Origin: Ancylomarina euxina
GTDB lineage: Bacteria; Bacteroidota; Bacteroidia; Bacteroidales; Marinifilaceae
Assembly: GCF_003863355.1 (NCBI RefSeq)
Contig: NZ_QQWG01000004.1
Coordinates: 248,001 to 312,000 of the forward strand
Direction of reading: 5' to 3'
Length of the DNA stretch: 64,000 nt
Within the stretch, counting starts at the first letter, position 1, and every line of letters starts with the position of its first letter. A model generated the notes under the pieces. That model ran no database searches. It was not told where the DNA came from and saw only the letters and a program-made list of their open reading frames with translations. Shown here piece by piece: positions 33,900 through 41,820 of this stretch. The position numbers and the translations under genes are program-made.

Positions 33900-34820
33900 T
33901 TATTTTTTGTTGCCTGTCGTTTTATTTATCTCGGTTTGAGAAACGTTCGTAACTTCTACTGATGTTGTTGCTATCATTATGATATTATCGTAATGATTGA
34001 TTTCCTCTAACAAGCGTGTGAACAGGTGGTCTTTCGTACTTCTTCTCTTTTTGAAATCAACGACATAACGTATCGTATAGGTTATCCAATTTTCGTCAAA
34101 AGTCAAGGTTATTAGTGGTTGTACATCTGCATCTTCTATCCTATACTTATCCGTCATTTTAGCCCATACCTTCTCAGATTTTTGAGAATATTCGCCACAT
34201 ACTTCCACTGCTACTTCACTGAAAATCTTGCGAGCAAGATTGAAATCACTTTCGGTACGAATAGGTACAGTTATTTCATCCCATAAAAAAGGATAATCAG
34301 CGGAATAATTTTGTATCGGTTCTTTGAATACAAAACTATTAGAAAGATCAGTGATACGTCCGTTATAAAGATCGCCATCAACCCAATCTCCCACTTCCAT
34401 TATGGTTGTTTTAAGCACGCCTATATCAATCACATCCCCTTTTATTTCTCCAATTTTCACCCGTTGTCCTATTCTAATAGAATTTGTTGTCATAATATTA
34501 ATCCAACCAGCAATACTAGTTATAACTTCTTGCAATGCAAAAGCTATTCCTGCACCAGCTAGGCCTAGTGCAATTCCAATATTACCAAGTTTGTCGCTAT
34601 AAACAAATAAGACAATACTGATAATAAGAATGTATCCTAAAACATTTACGGCCTTTCTTGATCGATATTTGTTAGCAGAATTGCTAACGTGACGCGAAAT
34701 GATTTTTTTGAGATAATACGTTACTAGCAAAATGAATAGTACTCCGACAAGTATTATTAGGAGACGTTCAATATTTTGATCGTGTAGCCAAGAAGCGAAT
34801 ATGTCTTTTGTTTTTTCCAT
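33900..34820 (-). CDS. MscS-family mechanosensitive ion channel
   Basis: A 306-residue protein with three N-terminal hydrophobic segments (about 17-38, 56-76 and 78-100). The third is the glycine/alanine-rich pore helix, GNIGIALGLAGAGIAFALQE. The beta domain follows, with INIMTTNSIRIGQRVKIGEI and DLSNSFVFKEPIQNYS. MscS channels open on membrane tension to release solutes at osmotic downshock. The C-terminal cytoplasmic part is slightly longer than in E. coli MscS. Copy C of the shared motif is 118 bp upstream. Confidence 0.92.
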   Translation of the reverse strand: MEKTKDIFASWLHDQNIERLLIILVGVLFILLVTYYLKKIISRHVSNSANKYRSRKAVNVLGYILIISIVLFVYSDKLGNIGIALGLAGAGIAFALQEVITSIAGWINIMTTNSIRIGQRVKIGEIKGDVIDIGVLKTTIMEVGDWVDGDLYNGRITDLSNSFVFKEPIQNYSADYPFLWDEITVPIRTESDFNLARKIFSEVAVEVCGEYSQKSEKVWAKMTDKYRIEDADVQPLITLTFDENWITYTIRYVVDFKKRRSTKDHLFTRLLEEINHYDNIIMIATTSVEVTNVSQTEINKTTGNKK

Positions 34821-34937
34821 ATACTTTAAATTACCATCAAGGGATGTATAAGATCAACAATGATCTTAGTTCACTTATATCTTTACTATAGATATTGTTA
34901 GCCTAACAATATTTTAGTTCCCTGTAAGGTAAGAAAA

Positions 34938-34955
34938 TAGAGAAACTCTACATAA
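34938..34955 (-). promoter_or_regulatory. Shared upstream motif, copy C
   Basis: On the minus strand: TTATGTAGAGTTTCTCTA, then TTTTC. It contains the perfect short dyad TAGAG-TTT-CTCTA and lies 118 bp before mscS. Confidence 0.5.
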
Positions 34956-34964
34956 AATAAGGAA

Positions 34965-34996
34965 AATAAAAAGCCAACTTGTACGAATCGGCTTTG
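34965..34996 (-). terminator. Terminator of the lipid operon
   Basis: On the minus strand AAAGCCGA and AGTTGGCTTT form a short stem around TTCGTACA, followed by TTATTTT. It ends the seven-gene unit 35051-40456. Confidence 0.6.
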
Positions 34997-35050
34997 TATT
35001 ATAATTCTGAGGGAAAGCTTATAGACACTAATTAGATGCAAATAAAGTTC

Positions 35051-35512
35051 TTAATATGGAAATATTTCATCAAGTGCTTGGGTTCTGAAAGCAAAAATAT
35101 TATTCAATTTATGTGTAATGACCAAGGCATTTGCAATATTTCCTAAAAAGCCAAATGGAGGTTGATAACTCACAATATCTTTCATTAAAACACCATTTTC
35201 TGTAGCTATAATTATATGCTGATGATGCCATAATTTATAAGGACCAACCCTTTGTTCATCCACAAAATACGATTTATCTCTAACATGTGTTATTTCAGTA
35301 ACCCAGTTTGTGGGAATCCCCAACAAAGGGCGAACCGTATAACTAATAATCATGCCCTCATAAATTTTATCGGGTAAATTTGGAGTACGTATATCAAACC
35401 CCATATTTTGAGGTGTAATTTTTTTTAAATTCTGTGGAGAACTTATAAAATCCCACACCTCGTCTATAGAGGCATTAACAAATTGTTCTTTTTGAAATTG
35501 ATAAAATGCCAT
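35051..35512 (-). CDS. SRPBCC family protein
   Basis: A 153-residue cytoplasmic START-like domain. The start FYQFQKEQFVNASIDEVWDF, ISSPQNLKKITPQNMGFDI and the late DIVSYQPPFGFLG are typical of the SRPBCC proteins encoded beside photolyase and membrane-stress genes. The cavity binds a hydrophobic ligand that is unknown. It is the last gene of the lipid operon, 11 bp after plsY. Confidence 0.85.
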   Translation of the reverse strand: MAFYQFQKEQFVNASIDEVWDFISSPQNLKKITPQNMGFDIRTPNLPDKIYEGMIISYTVRPLLGIPTNWVTEITHVRDKSYFVDEQRVGPYKLWHHQHIIIATENGVLMKDIVSYQPPFGFLGNIANALVITHKLNNIFAFRTQALDEIFPY

Positions 35513-35523
35513 AAATGTTCTTT

Positions 35524-36126
35524 TTAGGATGAAAGTTCCTCGCTATGCAATAAGCGATTGATATTCGTTCGGTGCCTAAGAATAATAAGTATCATACAAA
35601 CCAATAAATAATAGAATATCGAGCTAAGTCCGTGAATAAACAATTCTGTAAGTGGTAAAGTTATTCCCAGAATAATAGAGCCCAACGAAACATACTTTAG
35701 TCGCCACTTTACAACAAAATAGACGGCAACCGAAATAAAAACAGAAAATGGAGCAATCAATAACGAGGCGCCAAGCGTGGTATTGACACCCTTCCCACCT
35801 TTGAATTTTAGAAAGATGCTAAAATCGTGACCTATGATCGTGGCTAACCCAACACTACAGACAGAGAATTCAGCCCCCATTTTTTCACCATCAATAAAAT
35901 AGAGATAAACAGCCACGGGTATGAGTCCCTTGAGCATATCCAAAAGCTGAGTGATGATAGCGATTCGTTTTCCCGCCACCCTTCCTACATTTGTTGACCC
36001 CACATTACAACTCCCCATTTCCATTATATTTTTACCCGTATAGTATCGGGTTAAAATGTAACCAAAGGGAATTGCTCCCAGTAAATAGGCTAGCAGTATA
36101 AAAATATATTGAATGGCTATATTCAT
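35524..36126 (-). CDS. plsY: Acyl-phosphate:glycerol-3-phosphate acyltransferase
   Basis: A 200-residue membrane enzyme transferring the acyl group of acyl-phosphate to glycerol-3-phosphate to form lysophosphatidic acid. The three PlsY motifs are visible: GSCNVGSTNVGRVAGK (residues 38-53), FKGGKGVNTTLGASL (~107-121) and RHRTNINRLL near the C-terminus. About five helices are seen. It overlaps the peroxiredoxin gene by four bases. The same operon encodes a fatty acid kinase that makes its substrate. Confidence 0.96.
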   Translation of the reverse strand: MNIAIQYIFILLAYLLGAIPFGYILTRYYTGKNIMEMGSCNVGSTNVGRVAGKRIAIITQLLDMLKGLIPVAVYLYFIDGEKMGAEFSVCSVGLATIIGHDFSIFLKFKGGKGVNTTLGASLLIAPFSVFISVAVYFVVKWRLKYVSLGSIILGITLPLTELFIHGLSSIFYYLLVCMILIILRHRTNINRLLHSEELSS

Positions 36127-36869
36127 CTCATTTCTTGTAGTATGCGCAAGGCCTCGTCGACGTGCTTTTCTGCTTGAATCTGTGAATTAAAAAGGTAGGC
36201 TATTTCTCCTTCCTTATTCACAACATAGGTGACTCTGCCGGGAATTAGTCCAAAAAAACTGGCTGGCACACCAAATAATTGACGCACTTTATTACCCGTG
36301 TCGCTCAATAGCGTGTAATTCAGGCGGTGTTTTTTCGCAAACTCCAAATGACTTTCCTCCGATTGTGCACTAATACCAATAATCATAGCATCAGCATCGG
36401 CAAACGCTTCAAATTGGTCTCGAAACGAACAAGCTTCTTTTGTACAGCCCGGACTATCGTCTTTCGGATAGAAATAAATCACCAGGTTCTTTCTCCCTAG
36501 TACCGTTTCAAGCTTAAATAGTTCACCATTCTGGTCATTTAATTTAAATATTGGAACTTTGCTTCCGACTTCAATTTTTTTCATTTTTTCAGAATTTGTG
36601 TCAAAAATTAAATAAGCAATAAACAAGGCTAAATAAATGGTCAGATAAAACAGGTAGAAGTTTCTAAACCTCTTGTATTCCAGATTGTCGGGATAGATGT
36701 TTCCAAAAAGCCCCTTAATCTCTTTCAAAAAAACCGGCTTGATGTTTATTGTCCAACTATCGGTTTGATACACCATTTTACGGAATTTGCTTCTGTAATA
36801 ACTTAATGGCAGCCCCCATATTACAAAAAGTATAAGCCAAATATTATTTGTGATAAAATCCATTGTCAT
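36123..36869 (-). CDS. Membrane-tethered BCP-type peroxiredoxin
   Basis: A 248-residue protein. Residues ~1-95 carry two hydrophobic segments (IWLILFVIWGLPLSYY and FYLFYLTIYLALFIAYLIF). Residues ~98-248 form a thioredoxin-fold AhpC/TSA domain of the BCP type, with IYFYPKDDSPGCTKEACSFR holding peroxidatic and likely resolving cysteines in a CX4C arrangement. It should reduce lipid or organic hydroperoxides at the membrane; the membrane fusion is unusual for BCP and fits the lipid theme of the operon. It abuts the DUF1295 gene with no gap. Confidence 0.9.
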   Translation of the reverse strand: MTMDFITNNIWLILFVIWGLPLSYYRSKFRKMVYQTDSWTINIKPVFLKEIKGLFGNIYPDNLEYKRFRNFYLFYLTIYLALFIAYLIFDTNSEKMKKIEVGSKVPIFKLNDQNGELFKLETVLGRKNLVIYFYPKDDSPGCTKEACSFRDQFEAFADADAMIIGISAQSEESHLEFAKKHRLNYTLLSDTGNKVRQLFGVPASFFGLIPGRVTYVVNKEGEIAYLFNSQIQAEKHVDEALRILQEMR

Positions 36870-37646
36870 TTATTTTTTAGGGAACCAAGGGAAAAACGAA
36901 TTGGTTTTTTCGATATATTCTCTGTATTGTGGTTTTGTATCGTTTAAAGATTTTTCAAGTAGTGCCACGCCTGATACTTTGATAATCAATAAAGTCATTA
37001 CAATAGAACCAATAATCTGCCAGTAACTTCCGGCTGCGATACTAAAGATTGCATAGGCCCACCACACAGCTGAGTCGCCAAAATAATTCGGGTGGCGGGT
37101 GTATTTCCACAATCCTGTATTTAGAACCTTTCCTTTATTTGCAACATCTCGTTTAAAACGTGCCAACTGATAATCGCCTCCTGCCTCAAACGTAAAACCA
37201 ATAAGCCAAACTATTATTCCAAGGTAATCCAATATCATAAGCTCTCCGGAACTTGTACTCGAATTGACACCTAATAAGGGCAAGGAAACAATCATAATCA
37301 AAATGCCTTGCAATAAGAATGTTTGAAAAAAACTAAACCACCAATAACGTTTGGGACCATAATTTCTTCTAAATTCCTGATATCTGAAATCCTCTCCTTT
37401 ACCGATGTTTCTATAGGCAAGATAAAGGGCAAGCCTTAGCCCCCAAATGCTAACCAAAGTAAAAACCAGTATTTTCCTAGCATTTATTTCGTCCGACATG
37501 AATACATAAAACGCATTTACAAGCACAAAGCCAATCCCCCAAAAAATGTCGACAATACTTACATTTTTTATCAATACACTCCAAATCCATAATAGACTTA
37601 CCAGAACTAAAATAATTAAGGATACTTGTAAAAATAGAGTCATCAT
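36870..37646 (-). CDS. DUF1295 (steroid 5-alpha-reductase-like) membrane protein
   Basis: The start at 37646 (MMTLFLQVSL) is chosen; a longer frame to 37733 would run well into the preceding gene. The 258-residue product has six or seven helices and the DUF1295 signature: VDIFWGIGFVLVNAFY, RYQEFRRNYGPKRYW, and the C-terminal WKYTRHPNYFGDSAVWW with the conserved RHPNYFG. Relatives reduce or methylate lipid-like substrates; the real activity is unknown. In other bacteria it is often found in light- or stress-induced clusters with Cfa, lipocalin and DUF2177. Confidence 0.88.
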   Translation of the reverse strand: MMTLFLQVSLIILVLVSLLWIWSVLIKNVSIVDIFWGIGFVLVNAFYVFMSDEINARKILVFTLVSIWGLRLALYLAYRNIGKGEDFRYQEFRRNYGPKRYWWFSFFQTFLLQGILIMIVSLPLLGVNSSTSSGELMILDYLGIIVWLIGFTFEAGGDYQLARFKRDVANKGKVLNTGLWKYTRHPNYFGDSAVWWAYAIFSIAAGSYWQIIGSIVMTLLIIKVSGVALLEKSLNDTKPQYREYIEKTNSFFPWFPKK

Positions 37647-37656
37647 ATAAGTAATA

Positions 37657-39456
37657 TTAATTATTAAAAAGTAATGAAACTGCAAGAGCACCATTACCAG
37701 CATGCATACCAATAACCGGAGAAATATTGACAACCGATACTGGTTTTATTCCGGTCATTTCAAACATCTTAGACTCAACCAATTGAGCTCCTTCTGAATT
37801 ATGTGCATGCAAAATGATGTAGTTCCATATGGTTTTTCGACGACTAATCTGTTCAATATGCTTGAATATTTTTTTTAAGCTGGCTTGCTGGCTAAAAGTA
37901 TTTCCAAACAAGAGCGATTTTCCATTTTTATCCATGGAAATAACCGGATTTAAACCCAGAGCGCTAGCGATTATCCCTTTGGGTCTTGACACCCTGCCTC
38001 CTCTAATCATTGATTGTAAATCGCGAACACTTACGAATATTTTAGATTGGAGAACATCCTTTTTGAGAGTATTGACAATTGATTCTACTGACTCGCCAGC
38101 TCCAATCTTTTGGGCTGCTTTTAAAACAAGTAACCCCAATGCTCCCGATAAATTCTTTGAGTCAATGACATAAATCGGTTTTTCAAATTCTTTTGAAATG
38201 CGTTCACCTGCTTTTACACTGTTTGAATAAGTTCCACTAAACTGTCCGCTCAAATGCACAGCAATTATAGCATCGTAATGCGAAGCCAAATGCGAATATA
38301 AGTTGGTAAAAGTCTGCTCGTTTATTTGAGATGTTTTTGGGAATTCGGATTCAGTATCGAGCAAATCGTAAAACTGGTTGGGCTGAATCGTAACTTTATC
38401 TAGATAATGACTATCTCCAAAATTCAAATTAATTGGCACCATATTGATCTGATATAAATCAATCAAATCCTGTGATAAATCACAGGTTGAATCTGTAACC
38501 AGCGCAATATTCCATTTTCGTTTGCTTACTGCCTCCTGTTGACGCACCATATCATCTACTTTCTGAAAAGTGATGGTTCCCACTTCTTTTAACTGATGAA
38601 AAAGCTCTGCTGGTTTGTTGGTGTGAACGTGAATACGACAAATGCTTTCCGAACCAGCAACAACAACGGAATCCCCATTTTGACTAAGGAATTTCTGAAG
38701 TTCAGATTTACTTTGCGTCATATTTTTTATAATAGCCTCGGTGCAAAAGCGAAAAGATATTTCATCTTCTGTTAAATCGTAGGAATGAACAAGCGAAATG
38801 TTTTCGGAGGCGTCAACCACGAGGTTTCGAATATTTCTATTTTTAATAAAACCGATAATACCTTCCATAAACAAGACAAAGCCTTTTGCTCCTGCATCTA
38901 CAAAATCCGATTTGCTTAATGCTTTCAATTTTGTGTTCGTTTCAGCCAGTGATTTCTCTAATACTGCGAAAGAATCAATGATGACATCTGCAAAATCATA
39001 AATAGCATCTTTTTTACTATTTAGAAAATCAGACCACTCCTTAATAACGGTTAACATAGTCCCTTCAATAGGATTTGCAACGGCTTCGTATATATAGGGA
39101 ATTGATTTCTTTACACTTTCAGCAAATTCATTTAAAGTAATAATCGGTTTATTTATGGTTTCACGATTTAAACCATGCAGAAACTGTGCGAAAATAACGC
39201 CTGAATTTCCACGAGCCCCAATTAATGCTGCATCGGCAATATTACTCACCGTAGTCTTATATGATTTATGAGGTTTTATATTATCGATAACCGAACGGAC
39301 GGTCGAAGCAAGATTTGTTCCGGTGTCTTTATCGTTAACCGGAAAGATATTTATTCTATTTATTTCGACCTGATTTTTTAATATTTGATTTCCACCTGCG
39401 ATAAAAGCATAATACAAGAATTTTCCGTTAATAAAAGGTGTTTTAATGTTTTTCAT
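37657..39456 (-). CDS. Single-chain fatty acid kinase (FakA-FakB fusion)
   Basis: A 599-residue protein. Residues ~15-195 form a DAK2/DhaL ATP-binding domain with the Mg2+-binding aspartates in IFPVNDKDTGTNL and GARGNSGVIFAQF. Residues ~225-305 match the FakA middle domain (FCTEAIIKNM, then GDSVVVAGSESICRIHVHT). Residues ~313-599 are a full DegV domain with VTDSTCDL, PKTSQINE, HLSGQFSGTY (acyl-binding serine and threonine region), IDSKNLSGALG, GGRVSRPKG, and a closing SPVIGMHAGNGAL. FakA phosphorylates a fatty acid held by FakB (a DegV protein), making acyl-phosphate. Here both are in one chain, in an operon with PlsY, the user of acyl-phosphate. The substrate is inferred from the domains. 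Confidence 0.88.
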   Translation of the reverse strand: MKNIKTPFINGKFLYYAFIAGGNQILKNQVEINRINIFPVNDKDTGTNLASTVRSVIDNIKPHKSYKTTVSNIADAALIGARGNSGVIFAQFLHGLNRETINKPIITLNEFAESVKKSIPYIYEAVANPIEGTMLTVIKEWSDFLNSKKDAIYDFADVIIDSFAVLEKSLAETNTKLKALSKSDFVDAGAKGFVLFMEGIIGFIKNRNIRNLVVDASENISLVHSYDLTEDEISFRFCTEAIIKNMTQSKSELQKFLSQNGDSVVVAGSESICRIHVHTNKPAELFHQLKEVGTITFQKVDDMVRQQEAVSKRKWNIALVTDSTCDLSQDLIDLYQINMVPINLNFGDSHYLDKVTIQPNQFYDLLDTESEFPKTSQINEQTFTNLYSHLASHYDAIIAVHLSGQFSGTYSNSVKAGERISKEFEKPIYVIDSKNLSGALGLLVLKAAQKIGAGESVESIVNTLKKDVLQSKIFVSVRDLQSMIRGGRVSRPKGIIASALGLNPVISMDKNGKSLLFGNTFSQQASLKKIFKHIEQISRRKTIWNYIILHAHNSEGAQLVESKMFEMTGIKPVSVVNISPVIGMHAGNGALAVSLLFNN

Positions 39457-39464
39457 GCTTATTA

Positions 39465-39872
39465 CTAATTAATCCATTTCACGATATAAAAACCTGATAA
39501 ACTTACGATTGCAGATAGGCTCACACCCCATAGTATATCGATAAAAACAATGGGAAGTGGCCAGCCTTTAAGCGTAGCCAAATTTGTTAAATCGTAAGTG
39601 GCATAAGTAAATAATCCAAATAGAGCCCCCAGTAATATGGCATTGAAAACTGATTCTTTATGAACGGATGGGTAAATAGCAAAAAATGAAATCCCCGCAA
39701 CATAAATGAAATAGAAGATAAAAGCTGCAGTCCAATTTACCTTATCAGATAAAAATTCGCCCAGGTATTTCTGATAAAGGTTTTTAGCAATAATGCCAAG
39801 CCATAGCAAGTCTATCATCAAAAAAACGACGAAAGTAAGCAAGTAACTTATGAGAATACTTTTTATATGCAT
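39465..39872 (-). CDS. DUF2177 membrane protein
   Basis: A 135-residue four-helix membrane protein of the DUF2177 family: MIDLLWLGIIAKNLYQKYLG near the start, then FALYPSVHK-like and LFGLFTYATYDLTNLATLKG, and a C-terminal DILWGVSLSAIVSLSG. Family members occur in clusters with DUF1295, lipocalin and cyclopropane-fatty-acid synthase; no biochemical role is established. It lies eight bp before the kinase and 20 bp after blc. Confidence 0.88.
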   Translation of the reverse strand: MHIKSILISYLLTFVVFLMIDLLWLGIIAKNLYQKYLGEFLSDKVNWTAAFIFYFIYVAGISFFAIYPSVHKESVFNAILLGALFGLFTYATYDLTNLATLKGWPLPIVFIDILWGVSLSAIVSLSGFYIVKWIN

Positions 39873-39892
39873 AACATCTAATATCTAGTCGT

Positions 39893-40456
39893 TTACAAAG
39901 GTTTTTGCTCCACTTCTATCAAGCCTGAAACATTATACCCCCGCTTTTCTAGTCGATTAAGTAACTCATTATATAACTCGGTATGCATTTCTGACGTGCG
40001 ACTTAGAATCCATAGATATTTATCAGAGCTACTCCCAATAACAGCCCATTGATAATCCTTGTCCAATTCCATCACAAAATAATCACCGTAAAAGAACAAG
40101 AAAAACGATACTTTCAATTTTGCCGGTGCCTTTTCGGGATTAGGGATTTTGGCTTTACCAACAGCTTGCGAGAATTTACCGTCTAAACTATCTTTATAAC
40201 CGCTGTTTATCACCTTAATCTTTCCATCGTCGCGTATTGAATAATCGGCTGTTACACCAACTAGCCCACGTTCAAAACGATGGTCGTAACGAGCAATTTC
40301 ATACCATGTGCCTAGATATTTTTGTATATCCAGTTGTTCAACTACTGTTTTATCAATCATCGATTTTTGCGTTTTACAACTTATAAAAGAATTACCAATA
40401 ATTATTAAACTAATTATGATTGCAAAAACATTTAGATTTTCACCGATTTTCAACAT
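39893..40456 (-). CDS. blc: Bacterial lipocalin (outer-membrane lipoprotein)
   Basis: A 187-residue protein with a hydrophobic signal and lipobox SFISC (Cys near residue 27), so it is probably lipid-anchored. The lipocalin hallmarks are LGTWYEIARYDHRFERGL (motif 1, G-x-W near 46), VTADYSIR and LWILSRTSEM (motif 3, with the conserved Arg). Blc-type lipocalins bind lysophospholipids and fatty acids during membrane stress. It is the first gene of the operon, so the promoter lies in the 236-bp gap upstream, which also holds two dyads (40582-40620). Confidence 0.92.
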   Translation of the reverse strand: MLKIGENLNVFAIIISLIIIGNSFISCKTQKSMIDKTVVEQLDIQKYLGTWYEIARYDHRFERGLVGVTADYSIRDDGKIKVINSGYKDSLDGKFSQAVGKAKIPNPEKAPAKLKVSFFLFFYGDYFVMELDKDYQWAVIGSSSDKYLWILSRTSEMHTELYNELLNRLEKRGYNVSGLIEVEQKPL

Positions 40457-40581
40457 TCAATTAATTTTAATGAATTTGATAAATATCCATATTACATTCT
40501 CTAACTAAGATAATTGTATTTCTATAAAAACCTAACATGATTAAATATAATAAGTTTTTTACCATACAGTTCAATCTTAGA

Positions 40582-40620
40582 TTACATACGAACTTATATG
40601 TAACATCCATATTGATGTTA
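40582..40620. promoter_or_regulatory. Two adjacent dyads upstream of the blc operon
   Basis: Dyad 1 is TTACATA (40582-40588), N8, TATGTAA (40597-40603). Dyad 2 is TAACATC (40601-40607), N6, GATGTTA (40614-40620), overlapping dyad 1 by three bases. They lie ~125-165 bp before the blc start and outside the hemE terminator. The size suits a dimeric regulator such as a MerR- or Crp-type protein; no regulator gene is adjacent. A weak TTG-N19-TATTATAT promoter candidate lies between the dyads and blc. Confidence 0.4.
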
Positions 40621-40636
40621 TTGCCTTATATTTTAG

Positions 40637-40670
40637 AAAAAAAAAAGCCGACTCGTTAAAGTCGGCTTTA
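40637..40670 (-). terminator. Terminator after hemE
   Basis: On the minus strand AAAGCCGACT (40669-40660) pairs with AGTCGGCTTT around TTAACG, followed by a long T tract. Confidence 0.85.
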
Positions 40671-40692
40671 TATTTATGGTTCTGAGTGAAAT

Positions 40693-41724
40693 CTATCTCC
40701 CCCAATCTGAGGTTTTCACTTTATCAATCAAGTATTTCACATTCTCAACAGGAATTTCTGGTAACAAGCCATGTCCCAGATTGAAAATCCACTTGTGATC
40801 TTTACGACCATAGTTCAAATGGTATTCGAATTGCTGATCAATCGCATTCTTATCGGCAAGTAGAACTCTAGGGTCGAAATTACCCTGTAGAATCATATCC
40901 TCTCCTACAATAGAGCGAACCTCGTGCAATGGTGTTTGCCAATCGACACTCACGCAGTCACACAAATCGTAGTTCACCATATTAATACCTGTTCCTAATC
41001 CCTTAGGTAAATAAATAGTCTTTACCCCTTTAGCACGCACAGCTCCAAGAATCGCTTTTACCGATGGTAAGAACACCTCTTTGTACAATTCAATAGGAAT
41101 TAAGCCAGCATGCGTTTCGAACAACTGAAAAGCCTGTACTCCATGCTCAACTTGCTTTAAAGCATAATGGATACTCATCTCGGTTATACGGGTCACCAAC
41201 TTCTTCATGGTTGCCTTATCGCGATAAATCGCAGGAACAAAATCAGGGAAATTCAGGTTCTGACTAAAACCCTGGAACATATAACACAATGTGGTTAATG
41301 GTCCGCCACAGAATCCAATCAAAGGAATCTCAGCAGGTTTTGTCGCTAAAATCACATCAATCGCCTTGTAAATATGCTCCAATCTCTCAGGCATATCGGT
41401 TAGGAAATGCAAAGGATCTTCAACATCCTTAAGTGCCGTTTTAAAAGTTGGCCCTTTTCCTTCGAAACTCAATTCCATACCTAAGGCTTCAGGAATCACA
41501 AGAATATCAGAAAATAGAATTGCCGCATCTACACCCAAATCGTGAATTGGAAGCAAAGTTACCTCTGCCGCTAATTTAGGATCCTCCATCATGTGTTTGA
41601 AACCATGGCTTTCGCGCAGTTTCATATAAGATGGTAAAACACGTCCAGCCTGGCGCATGAACCACACTGGTGGTCGCTCACGCTTAATGCCGTTAATTGT
41701 ATCTAGAAAAATAGAATTTGTCAT
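40693..41724 (-). CDS. hemE: Uroporphyrinogen decarboxylase
   Basis: A 343-residue enzyme removing four carboxyl groups from uroporphyrinogen III to give coproporphyrinogen III. The signature PPVWFMRQAGRVLPSY (residues 17-32) with the catalytic arginines, LFSDILVIPEALG with the key aspartate, and GFCGGPLTTLCYM are visible. It is the last gene of the hemCBE run and ends at a strong terminator. The 96-bp gap to hemB has repeated GTTATC words and no terminator. Confidence 0.97.
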   Translation of the reverse strand: MTNSIFLDTINGIKRERPPVWFMRQAGRVLPSYMKLRESHGFKHMMEDPKLAAEVTLLPIHDLGVDAAILFSDILVIPEALGMELSFEGKGPTFKTALKDVEDPLHFLTDMPERLEHIYKAIDVILATKPAEIPLIGFCGGPLTTLCYMFQGFSQNLNFPDFVPAIYRDKATMKKLVTRITEMSIHYALKQVEHGVQAFQLFETHAGLIPIELYKEVFLPSVKAILGAVRAKGVKTIYLPKGLGTGINMVNYDLCDCVSVDWQTPLHEVRSIVGEDMILQGNFDPRVLLADKNAIDQQFEYHLNYGRKDHKWIFNLGHGLLPEIPVENVKYLIDKVKTSDWGR

Positions 41725-41820
41725 ATTGTTAGTTATCGGTTATCAGAAGTTATCAGTTGTCAAAGTTTTATCGCTTATCAAAAAGCGGGCAATTGAAAAC
41801 CGATAACAGAAAACTTAAAT

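Noticed and set aside
36870-37733. Longer DUF1295 start at 37733
   Set aside because: It would overlap the fatty acid kinase gene by 77 bases; the start at 37646 fits the family and leaves a 10-base gap.
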